Assembly: GCA_977017575.1 (NCBI GenBank)
Contig: CDRNVI010000018.1
Span: forward strand, 248,001 to 312,000
Source of the DNA: Paramoeba atlantica
Taxonomy: Eukaryota; Discosea
DNA: 64,000 nucleotides
Reading direction: 5' to 3'
Shown here: positions 9,208-18,597 of the stretch, piece after piece
How positions within the stretch are numbered: position 1 is the stretch's first letter
How the letters are laid out: every line of letters begins with the position of its first letter
The notes under the pieces: model-generated
Seen by the model: the letters and a program-made list of their open reading frames with translations, nothing else
Told to the model about the DNA's origin: nothing
Databases searched by the model: none
Program-made: the position numbers and the translations under genes

Positions 9208-10448
9208 AGGCAAGTAAAATTTTTCGTAAGTTCTTGGATGACATACCACAGGAAAAGGTGCGTCACACTATTACCAGAACGCGAAGGACGTCAAAGGTCG
9301 CGTTACCGAAGGATTATTCTATTCCATTGCATATCAAGCAGGGTATTCCCCGGATGTCGGTTAAGAAGTTGAGAGAAATGATGAATGAGGCGACTGGTGA
9401 TCGATTCGATGAGACATTGGAGACTTTATTACGTTTACCGGAACAGGCATCCACCATTCCGCTATATAAGTCGTTTTTGCCGCACAATGACATAAAGGAA
9501 TTAGCAGCGGCGGGTTTCATTTCCAGAGTATCAGACGAAGAAGCTAAGGTGCGGCCGTCTTTGGATTGGGTGATACCTTTCACAGTGGTGGAACCTGGTG
9601 AACATGAACATTCCGAACGTCGTCGTTTTATAGCGTGGACGCAGGCAGATAATGATCGCATTAAGGAAATATATGAACCGTATGTCCCCGTTAGACATGC
9701 AGCGTATTATCTGCACCGCGCCAAAGAAGAAAGTGCCGTCAAACGGGATTTGGCGTGTGGGTTTTGGCAGGTCGCAATACCAGAGGAAAGTCGTCAAAAG
9801 TTTCGCTTTAAAGACGCAAAAGGGGATCTATACGAATTGACTGTAATGCCCATGGGGCATCGTTGCGCTCCCGAGTTAATGCACACCTTGACAGCAACTC
9901 TAGCAGGTGACAGAAATTACTGTACCGAAAAGCACGCGTTCTTTTATTCCGGACTGGACGTTTATATTGATGGTATCCGTTTTGCCGCGCGGGATGAGAT
10001 AGCAAATAAGTACGCTCGTTTTGTGGATGATAGAGCAGACAGATTAAATGCCTTGTTTAAAGATCGTGGAGAGCCGCCCGCACAGATTTACACATTCAAT
10101 GGAATCAAGTATTTTCATAGACAAGGGAAAGTGGCTTTAGGAGACAAAATTTCGCGGCGATTGCGACAGGATGACTTTGCTGCAGCCACTTATGCATCTT
10201 TGGAATCGGGGGTAGGCCGCCTTATTTTCGCCTCCGCTGTAATGGGTGTTCACCTTCCTCACTATCACTTGGAAATGAAAATTGTTCGTCGTCGGATTAA
10301 TAATCTAAATCGCGACCCTACTTTGCTGGATAAGCCCGTTTCCTTACCGACACCGGTGCGAATCGCACTTTCGGAGTGGCGAGATAAGCTGTTGTATAAA
10401 ACTCCCGTCGATCCACCTCCACACCCAGACACGGTGCCGCATAACTAT
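9208..10448 (+). pseudogene. Reverse transcriptase of YR element 1 (cut by A2 before RNase H)
   Basis: RT of the DIRS/VIPER/Ty3 type: RRFIAWTQADNDR, motif A KRDLACGFWQVAI, motif B MPMGHRCAPELMH, motif C LDVYIDGIRFA. Motif C reads YIDG instead of YxDD, as it does in the minus-strand copy. The frame is open from 8205. Connection and RNase H should follow, but A2 inserts at 10449 and the RNase H resumes at 14529. Confidence 0.85.
10439..10448. repeat. Target-site duplication flanking A2 (other copy 14516-14525)
   Basis: GCATAACTAT at 10439 and GCATAACCAT at 14516 differ at one base and sit at the exact break in the RT-RNase H frame. Confidence 0.85.
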
Positions 10449-10491
10449 AAATTTCTGTACCTTGTTGGCTTTTTTTTTTGATTTAATCGCT

Positions 10492-13400
10492 ATGACACGC
10501 CTTGCCCACGCACGCCTTGCTCGCGCAGACTCTCAGACATCGAAAGGCTTGGGCCTGAAAACAGGTAGACTAAAAGTGAAATCACGAATGCAAGACAAGA
10601 GGGGCCAAGAGAACAGTGAGAAAAAGTGCATAGTCAATGACGTTTCGGGTGACACTTTTGATGAGACTATTCCCCCCACCACGACAAAGACGCGCATACC
10701 ACGAATAAAAGTCATTGGAGCATCTACCCCCCCACCGACCAAACCGAAGAAAACGCCACGCATCAGAATCGTCGGAGGAGAACCTCTTCTTTCAAAGATT
10801 TGGGCAGACCACGGGACTGACCAGGCCAATTACCTCCAGGGAAACCAGAACTCCGAAGAAGGATCTGTAGCTCTGCCAAAAGATTGGGCTGGCCATGGCG
10901 AACAACACGGCGAGCATTCCGACAATACCATTAAAATCAAGCCTAAAACTTTTCGATTCACGCCTTCAAACGCCCAATCAGCCAGCGACCCACAACAAGC
11001 AAAAACGTCGGATATCGAAACGACTCAAGACTCAAGACTGATCCAGCGCGATATCGAAAATGATGAGCAACTCTCTGAAGATGAAAGTGACGAGATGTCC
11101 CTTGACAGCGATTGTGGGGTCATCGAAGAGCTTGCAAATCGGGGCGCCGTTTCCAAAGCACCGGATCATGTGCACAATGTCGTAGCAAAGTGGGGTAAAG
11201 GCACAGCTTGCATAATCGAATGGGGATTCCGTCAGGAAACGACAAACTACGTATCGAAGGGAGTCGTCGTAGGCAGAACATCTCGCAAAGGACTAATAAA
11301 AATCAAGATTTCATATGCACCAGCCCAAGGCAGCGAAGGTCCAAGTGGATTCCTTTACCTTCCGCAGACAAGCAAAATCAGAATCTGTTCCATACGAGCC
11401 ACGAAGCTGATTAAAATCGAAGCCATCGCGCGGAACTTAGAAGAACAAGCTGAGAACGTATCGAATGAAGATGGTCAAGGAGATCTCGAGCCACTGCCCC
11501 CGATGACGCCCATTGATTCATCATTTTCAGTCCATGTAGTCGCAATCTTTCGTGCAATACTTCGTGGGTATCCAACTGTAGAACTTGATTCCGAGAAAAC
11601 TGCAGTTTGGCACAAATTCCTGAACGCCCCAAGGGACTCGCTCGCAACCATTCGCCAACTCTCACGGCAAAATCAACGCGTAGGACATATAATCAAGCAT
11701 ACGGACCAATCAGAGGGCGAAAATCTGAGCGCCCAACAGAGAGAGGAACTAGGAATCGACCGTCGCTCGATTAGAAATGCTTTAGTGACCGCCCGCGCCG
11801 GAAACGTAGGGAAAGCTACTCGAATTCTGGACAACGTCTACAAGGAGTCCGCTCTCACAGCAGATGAAAAGGTACAAAAACTTCGCACATTGCATCCGGA
11901 AGGACCTAACATACAAATCCCGGAAGCCGACTTTCCACGAATCGGCATTGTAGAGAAATCGGAAGTCCGTCTTGCGGTCGAAAAACTTGCGCGAGGGGCC
12001 TCTCCAGGACCAAGCGGACTCAGCGAAAGTATGATGCGTTTGCTAGTTGACGATGAAGAAACGTGCCTGTCATTGTGTCACATGGTCCGAGATGTTATCA
12101 ATGGTGAAATACCGTCAAGCGTGCGGAAGCGTCTTACTCGATGCCGAATTATTGCTCTTCCGAAGCCACAAAATGGTATACGCCCGGTTGCCATGGGGGA
12201 CACGATCCTCAAAATCTGCGGGTCCATTTTACTTCAGCGACATGAAGCCGCACTACGAAAGTACTTTGCGCCCATCCAACGAGGTGTACTCCACAAGAAC
12301 GCGTGTGAATCAATAGTGCACGAACTACTAAGTGAATACGAGAATGGACACGCATTGATTACGGTTGACTTCAGCAATGCGTATAACACTCCACGTCGTG
12401 ACGCTATAACCCAGGCACTACTAGATAATCCCGTGTTTAAACCTTTCATGCGCATGTTTTATCTGGAATACGGCCTGCCATCTGAACTATTGTTTTTCGC
12501 CCACAATGCCCTTTTTGCAACCATAGAAAGCTCTTCAGGAATTCGCCAGGGATCATCCCTATCCTCCATGTACTTCTGTGCACTCTTACAAGGTCCTCTT
12601 CGAGAAGTCCTAAGCCTATACCCTGACGTCAAAATAAGAGCCTACCAAGACGACGTGACTCTCAGTTCCACCAACGTGCGATCACTCGAAGCGGCGTTCC
12701 TGCACTTACGCGAAACCACAGCCGAGCTCAATCTATGCGTTAACTTTCAAAAATGTGAATTCTTTCAGAAATGTGCGTCATGCGAACCCTTTTCATTAGA
12801 AAACTTAGGCGTTAATCTTTGCACCGAGTCGATAAAGATCCTAGGAGCCTATATCGGCAAAGACAATGTGGTAGAAGATCTTCTCCTGCGCAAATTGAAC
12901 AAGCACAAATGCCTATTTCGTCGCCTTCTTCTCATGGGCCCGAGTAACCTCTCTCTGGCGATTTTGCGCCGCTGTACAATTCCACGCCAAGACTACCATT
13001 TAAGAGTTCACCGCCCGGAGGCTACTCTTTACCTAGCCCAATCTTTCGAGCAGCACATACACGAGGTCCTGCAGAAATGGTGTGGCGCCGATGTCCAGGC
13101 ACTCAAGCTTGCAGCGCTCCCGCAAAAACTAGGCGGATTAGGCTTGATTTCTTGCACTCTGAAACAACAATATTACTTCGCAGCTGCCCGAGAATCTATT
13201 GAAGAGCAATTTGAACCCAATAACGCTCCGGTAGATTCAGAGGGCAGCGGCAAGGTCAAAGCTAAAGCTCAGAGCCGCGCGGAAAAGGCCCGCAAATTTC
13301 TTAAAAAGAACCTGAGCCAAGCGCATGACAAGCAATTAATTGAAGTGCAAAAAGACTCAACCTTAACAAATATCTTGAAGCGCACCAAGGAAGCTAATTT

Positions 13401-14145
13401 TCACCTCGAACATACAAGTAACTACGTTAACCCGTATCTTTTCAGATACACGCTCATGATGCGCTTGGGAATCGGCGTGCCAAAAGCACCGGCCAAAATG
13501 ATTTGCCCTGGATGTTCGAATCAAGAATCTCCTTCAACCATCCTTCCCCACGTTGCTGGATGTTCCCGTTGCTCCGGCATGAACTCTACCCGCAAGCATT
13601 CACACATAGTCCGTTATCTCGCAGAGTTATGCTCAAAAGCAGGCCTTCCTAGTGTCATCGAACCGCGCATTTACTCTTCGTACCACTGCACAAAATGTAA
13701 GTGCACGATTTCCGCAGAAGTCGCCGAGCAACATCCTTGCAAAGCCCGCCGCATTCGTTCCGGCCCAGATCTTGCCATCATGTGGCCTCACATCGGTGAG
13801 GTGCTCTATGATTTTACAGTGGTTCACACGTGCTGTACTAGCTATGCGAAACAAACCAGCTCTGCCCTCATGCAACAGGTCGCCGACAGAAAGTACAAGA
13901 AATATGTGGTTGAGAAAGGCGTCGACAGCGATTCATTCAAATGTCTGGCCGCAACAGATTGCGGCCTGCTACATGTTGATACAAAGGCCCTATTAAAGGC
14001 TCTCTCACAAAGAGCGAAGCTGAACTATGATAACGTGCGCAACGCGTTCCAACTCGAGATTGAGAAGATGTCCGCTTACACGATAGTATCTCAACTCAGA
14101 GACTACATCCCGGCAGAGAAATGGATGGGAGGACTTCGGTTGTAA
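10492..14145 (+). CDS. A2 polyprotein: beta-barrel / RT / CCHC finger / REL endonuclease
   Basis: 1217 residues, starting MTRLAHARLARAD, the first ATG after the SL remnant and parallel to A1. A charged N-terminus with repeated IPRIKVIG/TPRIRIVG motifs precedes the barrel-like domain (about 233-297; ACIIEW... LPQTSKIRIC). RT: GIRPVAMGD (about 561), TVDFSNAYNTP (about 620), GIRQGSSLSS (about 682), AYQDDVTLSS (about 717). The CPGC finger is at about 1003 and RSGPDLAIMW...LYDFTVVH at about 1090. The C-terminal finger plus REL layout is that of R2/CRE-type site-directed LINEs (family knowledge). No frameshift is seen. Confidence 0.92.
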   Translation: MTRLAHARLARADSQTSKGLGLKTGRLKVKSRMQDKRGQENSEKKCIVNDVSGDTFDETIPPTTTKTRIPRIKVIGASTPPPTKPKKTPRIRIVGGEPLLSKIWADHGTDQANYLQGNQNSEEGSVALPKDWAGHGEQHGEHSDNTIKIKPKTFRFTPSNAQSASDPQQAKTSDIETTQDSRLIQRDIENDEQLSEDESDEMSLDSDCGVIEELANRGAVSKAPDHVHNVVAKWGKGTACIIEWGFRQETTNYVSKGVVVGRTSRKGLIKIKISYAPAQGSEGPSGFLYLPQTSKIRICSIRATKLIKIEAIARNLEEQAENVSNEDGQGDLEPLPPMTPIDSSFSVHVVAIFRAILRGYPTVELDSEKTAVWHKFLNAPRDSLATIRQLSRQNQRVGHIIKHTDQSEGENLSAQQREELGIDRRSIRNALVTARAGNVGKATRILDNVYKESALTADEKVQKLRTLHPEGPNIQIPEADFPRIGIVEKSEVRLAVEKLARGASPGPSGLSESMMRLLVDDEETCLSLCHMVRDVINGEIPSSVRKRLTRCRIIALPKPQNGIRPVAMGDTILKICGSILLQRHEAALRKYFAPIQRGVLHKNACESIVHELLSEYENGHALITVDFSNAYNTPRRDAITQALLDNPVFKPFMRMFYLEYGLPSELLFFAHNALFATIESSSGIRQGSSLSSMYFCALLQGPLREVLSLYPDVKIRAYQDDVTLSSTNVRSLEAAFLHLRETTAELNLCVNFQKCEFFQKCASCEPFSLENLGVNLCTESIKILGAYIGKDNVVEDLLLRKLNKHKCLFRRLLLMGPSNLSLAILRRCTIPRQDYHLRVHRPEATLYLAQSFEQHIHEVLQKWCGADVQALKLAALPQKLGGLGLISCTLKQQYYFAAARESIEEQFEPNNAPVDSEGSGKVKAKAQSRAEKARKFLKKNLSQAHDKQLIEVQKDSTLTNILKRTKEANFHLEHTSNYVNPYLFRYTLMMRLGIGVPKAPAKMICPGCSNQESPSTILPHVAGCSRCSGMNSTRKHSHIVRYLAELCSKAGLPSVIEPRIYSSYHCTKCKCTISAEVAEQHPCKARRIRSGPDLAIMWPHIGEVLYDFTVVHTCCTSYAKQTSSALMQQVADRKYKKYVVEKGVDSDSFKCLAATDCGLLHVDTKALLKALSQRAKLNYDNVRNAFQLEIEKMSAYTIVSQLRDYIPAEKWMGGLRL

Positions 14146-14398
14146 GAAGTCAGCGGACACGTCTATCTGGAATATTTATTTATTCATTTATTTATTTATT
14201 TATGAGAAGCGAACCCGTGACACAAGCGAAAAGCATTTCTAGAATGCTTAAATCATAATTCGATGCTCCTTCTTTCCTATCCCCTCCTTTGACACCCTAT
14301 ATTCCCCCTCTTCCTCATTCATTGAATTCATTCCGTTGGTCGCTCGCTTTTCCTATACAGTCGTGACCACATTAAGCCAAAAGCACACAAGATAACAC

Positions 14399-14515
14399 AA
14401 GACCATCGTTTTTTGTAAGACCATCGTTTTTTGTAAGACCATCGTTTTTTGTAAGACCATCGTTTTTTGTAAGACCATCGTTTTTTGTAAGACCATCGTT
14501 TTTTGTAAGACCATC
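14399..14515 (+). repeat. 18-bp tandem array, unit AAGACCATCGTTTTTTGT (~6.5 copies)
   Basis: Near-perfect units abut the right-hand TSD, so the array is part of the inserted A2 unit and occupies the place of a poly(A) tail. The same unit in inverse orientation forms the 5' end of the APE element at 42022-42360. Confidence 0.92.
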
Positions 14516-14528
14516 GCATAACCATATT

Positions 14529-14891
14529 TTGTGTACAGACGCATCCTCTACGGGATGGGGTGCGGTCCTGTATTTGGATTACGGGCAAGTCGTTTGTGCT
14601 GGGTCGCGGTGGCCACCTGATTTTGAGTATGAAGTCAATCGCGCAGAGGCACGCGCCGTTCGCCTCGCCTTTGAAAAATTTGGCCATCACTTTGGTAGGG
14701 ATACGTGTGTAGATGTCTTCGTTGATAACACTTCCTGCGTCGCGGCATTAAATCGTAAGATGTCTAATTCGGATGGTATTACGTCGGAGCTTCGCCGTTT
14801 GTTGGATTATTTAAAGCGCAAAGGGTTGGTAGTTAAAGCCCAGTATATTTGCTCGAAGGAAAATCCTGCCGATCCGTACAGCCGCATGTAG
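14529..14891 (+). pseudogene. RNase H domain of YR element 1
   Basis: CTDASSTGWGAVLY, EYEVNRAEARAVRLAFE, VDVFVDNTSCVAALNR and ENPADPYSRM give the D-E-D plus terminal ENPADPxSR pattern of DIRS/Ngaro-type RNase H, which degrades RNA in the RNA:DNA hybrid. It is the continuation of the RT cut at 10448. An AT-rich 3'UTR follows to an A-run at 14998-15008. Confidence 0.88.
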
Positions 14892-16910
14892 TCAAAATGA
14901 ATTGAAAGTTCATCTAATTCAAAATATAGGTAGTTCCAAAAATATAGTATAACTTATTTATAACATATTTATAACTTATTTGGTATGTAGAATCATCAAA
15001 AAAAAAAAGAAAAAGAGTGGCAATGTTGAAAGAGCGGCAATCAGGGCAGAAATACTGTCACGTCAAGGGGAATACTCTAGGGGAATAGCCGCTCTAACCG
15101 CAGCACCCATGGCGCCGGACAACGAGGAGACCCTTGCGAAGCTTCTAGAAAAGCACCCAAATCCTCACGAAAACCCACTTGAGAACGATCTTCCACCGAT
15201 TGAGGGTAATCTCCTGCGTCTGGAGGAAGTGGAAGTCAGGAAAGCGGTCGAAAGTTTTCGCAGAGGGTCTTCTGCCGGAACAATGGGTCTACGTCCAGAA
15301 CACATCCAGGCCGCCATTTTGGAACACGCCGACAAGAAGGTGGGTCCTCTTTCGTCCCTCACTCGCCTCGTGAACCACATGCTCCAAGGAAAGGCACCGC
15401 CAGAGGTACAACTGTTCTACGCTGGAGCCCGTCTCTGCGCTCTGGAGAAAGGTGAAGAAGATGTCCGACCCATAGCAGCAGGCGAAACCCTCAGACGTCT
15501 AGTAAGCAAAGCGGCATGCGTCGCCGTAAAGGAGAAGGCTGAAACTTTATTCCGGGGAAGACAGTATGGTGTGGCTGCATCCGCGGGGGCCGAACGAGTA
15601 ATTCATCTGTGCCGGAAAACAATGCTAAACAACATGGGGAGCGACAGTCTTGTTCTCTGTAAGGTAGACCTCAGAAATGCGTTCAACAACGTCAGCAGGC
15701 CTGTCTTCACTTTGCTCACACGTCACAATTTTCCAGAACTTTCGCCCTGGGTGGAATGGTGCTACACAAACCCGAGTTGTCTTACCTACGGGAATCACTT
15801 CCTATCCTCAGCCGAAGGCGTCCAGCAAGGTGACCCATTGGGTCCGCTTCTCTTCTCTCTAGCCCTTTCTGGGGTAACCGAGGAAATATCATCCCGATCA
15901 AACCTAGATTCGCAACTATGGTATTTGGACGACGGAGTTCTCATGGGGGAGGCGGCGGAGGTTCGAAAGGCGCTTGATGTTTTTTCCGAGGTTGGTTCAC
16001 AATGCGGGCTATTTCTGAATCCGAACAAGTGTGAAATAATAACGCCACCTGCCTCAGCCCATCACACGACTTTATTTCCGGAAATACCTACCTCCAAAAT
16101 TCGTGTTGACGGGAATTTCGATATTCTCGGATCCCCGATTGGGTCTGCGGAGCACTGCGCGGAGTTCCTAATGTCTCACGCCATCGAACCCGCACGCGAG
16201 ACTCTCGCAGCAATAGGGCTAATAGGCGATCCACAAGTTGCCATCGCCCTCATCCGCCAGTGCACTGGCTTCTGCCAAATGGTGTACGCTCTCCGCACCA
16301 CACCCCCCCAGGCTCTTTTTCAACTTTGTAGCCTACTAGACGAAACCGTTCTTAAAGCTGTCGAGTGGGCACTTTTCCCCCTGGAACCCCACGCACGTGA
16401 CCAAATCCAACGAAGGAAACGCCACGGAGGTTTCGGCCTTAGGTCTACAACACTCCACGCGACAGCCGCTTACGTTTCTTCCGTCGCGCACGCCGCCGAC
16501 ATAGACGACTGGGATCCTACAGAGGCTGATGGATTCGCCATTTCGGTACAAGACGTAAACCGTAAAGCAGGAGTAGCGCTAGTGGATCCCAACACGGGGC
16601 GCACACCCAAGCAGGACAAGCCACTCCCATACTCAGGCCACCATCACAACTTCCTCCCGAAAAGGAAACGCCCACGGAGCACTCAAAACAAAATGGAAGC
16701 GGACAGGGCAACCGCGCCGGAGATGGTCATCCCTCGACAGCAGCAACTCAGCCAGGCTATCTCACAGCAGGAATTCACCACAGCATACGAGCAGGCTGAC
16801 CCTCGCACTCGCGCACGGTGGGTTTCAGAGTCGGGTAAGGGAGCAGGTAGCTGGGCTTTCGTGAAGCCCTCTAGGAGCAAAGGATACGCCTTCACACCAA
16901 CAGAGTTCCG

Positions 16911-16957
16911 CACGCTGTCCCAACAACAACAACAACAACAACAACAACACGCTGTCC
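16911..16957 (+). repeat. (CAA)9 insertion with 10-bp target duplication
   Basis: CACGCTGTCC (16911-16920), then exactly nine CAA (16921-16947), then CACGCTGTCC again (16948-16957). B2 has this site once and no CAA. The added 37 bp shift the frame. Confidence 0.9.
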
Positions 16958-17209
16958 CGCTGGTGGCTGGGATCCGACATCTATCAAGAAGATCGCCCTT
17001 GCCCAGCGAAGGGATGCACATTACCTCTGCAGAAAAATGGGGAACATGCATTGTTATGTAAGAACGGACATGGCCTCATCACCCGTCACAACGCGGTCTG
17101 TGAGCAATTCACAGCATTCTGCAGAAAAGCCGACATAGCTCCGCAAAGGGAGAAAAGCCTGGGAAATCGTGGTCCAAGAGGGGGTCTCACCAGACCTGCT
17201 GACGTGTTT

Positions 17210-17629
17210 TAATAGTTCACGTTTTGAAATTTAGCCGAGGGGCGGCTATATATTTGCCTGCTGGCCCTTCGGGGCACATAATTTTCTCAAATTATGATGT
17301 AGTATTCTCTAATTGCATGGAGGGGGGTGTTTACTCGTTTGTTATATTCTTGTTAGGTTGTTATTTTGTTACGTTTAAAGTTTTGTGCCCACCCACCGAG
17401 CCCCCAGCCATTTGGCCGAGGGTTCCGGTGGGGGGGGAACCCCGTTAACAGAGTGACATTGATTGTGTTGTTTTATGCAGGCTTGTTTCTTTTCCATCTT
17501 TGTGCGTGTGAAATGAATGAATGATATGTTGTGTCATTTTGAATTACGATTGAGCTATTCATAGTTGTTCATTTATTCATATATGTTATCAGTGTATATG
17601 TTTCCAGGGAGCCCCTCGGCGTGGATTTC
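17210..17629 (+). mobile_element. E repeat, copy 2 (~420 bp), in the B1 endonuclease, no target duplication
   Basis: Left end TAATAGTTCACGTTTT then GAAATTTAGCCGAGGGGC; right end GCCCCTCGGCGTGGATTTC. The ends can pair over about 15 bp. Deleting exactly 17210-17629 restores the D-V-F-L-P-N frame seen in B2 with no extra base, so no target duplication is visible. It has no coding capacity. Confidence 0.8.
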
Positions 17630-18039
17630 CTCCCGAATTACACCCTGGGAAGTGGTATGGTGTTTGACTTCGCAGTCACCCACGCACAGCAACTAAAGTA
17701 TTTGGACTCTGTCCGGAATGCTAGCTGGGTGGCTGCGGGATCTTTCGCTGAACACTACTCAGCAACGAAGGATAAACAACGCCAGGAAGCGGAGGAAGCA
17801 AAATTACTTTTTACGGCCATGGTAGTTGAATCCTTTGGCTCTTGGAGTAAAAGCGCGATGGCTGTTTTGTGGAAGGTGGGGGCGTTACGCGCAAACGCGT
17901 CAAACGGTCTACTCACAGACACTCAAGCCCGAAATGACCTCAAAGAGCTGAACGTGGCTCTCATGCGCTCCCAGGCCCGGATGATGGTCTCTAGGATAGT
18001 CGTCAGTGACCCTGACGCTCCCCTGGAAGGGGCCTAAGG

Positions 18040-18310
18040 GATCTCGGGAATACCCACTGGGACATAAACCGCTGGTCCGGATGCTGGTCGGTGCCGACAG
18101 GGTCTATGCTCACGCCTAGTCCGTCAGGGCTAGGTACCCCAAGTGAGGTAGGACAAGGGTAGGGAACTTTGTTCCTCCCCGTCGGCCAGCATCATGCTCC
18201 GCGACCGTGCCGCTGTCGGCACAGGCCCATTGCTTGCACCCTCTCGTACAACAAGAGAAGGGTTAACAAGGCAAGCTGGGAGTGGTCGAAAGACCCGGTT
18301 CGGAACATGC
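18040..18310 (+). ncRNA. Structured 3'UTR of B1
   Basis: It is conserved with B2 (27290-27550). Elements: an outer stem GATGCTGG (18079) with CCAGCATC (18185); CCTAG...CTAGG; GTGCCG-CTGT-CGGCAC; and GGTC-GAAA-GACC, a GNRA hairpin. The third helix reads GTGTCG/CGACAC in B2, a compensatory change. It probably serves as the RT recognition structure on the template RNA, by analogy with R2 3'UTRs (inference). Confidence 0.65.
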
Positions 18311-18597
18311 ATGAGGAAGATGGGAGCGCGAATGGATTGGAGAAGACCTCGCCTCCCCCCTTCTTTATCATCAAAAACCTTCTTGTGGCGTAGGTGCGAG
18401 GCGAGGCAGAGGAAGACCTTACCCTCCCTGGAAAGGTGGAAGTTCGGTAAGGGGAAGTGGGAAAGTTGGGAAGTGGGAAGGTTGGGAAGTGGGAAAGTTG
18501 GTTTGCTAAAAAAAAAAAACACCAAAAAAGTTTTGGGCTACAACATGTGAAATTGCTAATTTGATTGCTTGTTAAAAAAAAAAAAAAAAAAACTTAA

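Larger units (their letters stand above)
10449..14515 (+). mobile_element. Element A2, complete copy with truncated SL and 18-bp tandem tail
   Basis: TSD-bounded insertion in the YR element. The 5' end carries 16 nt of SL (TTTCTGTACCTTGTTG at 10452-10467). The 3' end has no poly(A) and instead ends in about 6.5 copies of an 18-bp unit (14399-14515). One intact ORF. Its 3'UTR matches the other A2 copy to about 14272; 14273-14398 is unique to this copy and I see nothing else in it. Confidence 0.88.
5449..15008 (+). mobile_element. YR retroelement copy 1 (VIPER/TATE/Ngaro-like), SL-led, polyadenylated, heavily nested
   Basis: Order: SL, Gag-like ORF, zinc knuckle, tyrosine recombinase, RT, RNase H, 3'UTR, A-run at 14998-15008. 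VIPER and TATE are known kinetoplastid YR retroelements with this gene order. Later insertions are (CAA)n at 6425, E at 6520, a tandem-duplicated block at 7058, a GATGCGAG repeat patch at 8172 and a full A2 element at 10449-14515. The ORFs carry frameshifts, so this copy is dead. Confidence 0.82.
15009..18037 (+). pseudogene. B1 ORF: RT and REL endonuclease, broken by (CAA)9 and by E
   Basis: RT motifs: VRPIAAGETLRRL, CKVDLRNAFNNVS, GVQQGDPLGPLLFSLAL, LWYLDDGVLMGEA. After RT comes ARWVSESGKGAGSWAF. The frame is then lost at 16921 by (CAA)9 plus a 10-bp duplication, and E (17210-17629) interrupts the endonuclease between D-V-F and L-P-N. The last part (17630-18037) matches the B2 C-terminus (DFAVTHAQQLKYLDSVRNAS). 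B2 at 23670-27271 is the best comparison. Confidence 0.88.
15009..18592 (+). mobile_element. Element B1: 5'-truncated REL LINE, joined directly to the YR element's A-run
   Basis: It lacks the SL and the N-terminal fingers; sequence starts inside the ORF next to an A-run. It ends with the structured 3'UTR (18040-18310), a second A-run (18507-18518), the block AATTGCTAATTTGATTGC shared with B2, and poly(A) at 18574-18592. Confidence 0.85.

Noticed and set aside
17210-17629. Conventional GT-AG intron or solo LTR
   Set aside because: No GT...AG borders at the exact frame-restoring ends, and no TG...CA ends or TSD. Kept only as an E repeat with an open mechanism.
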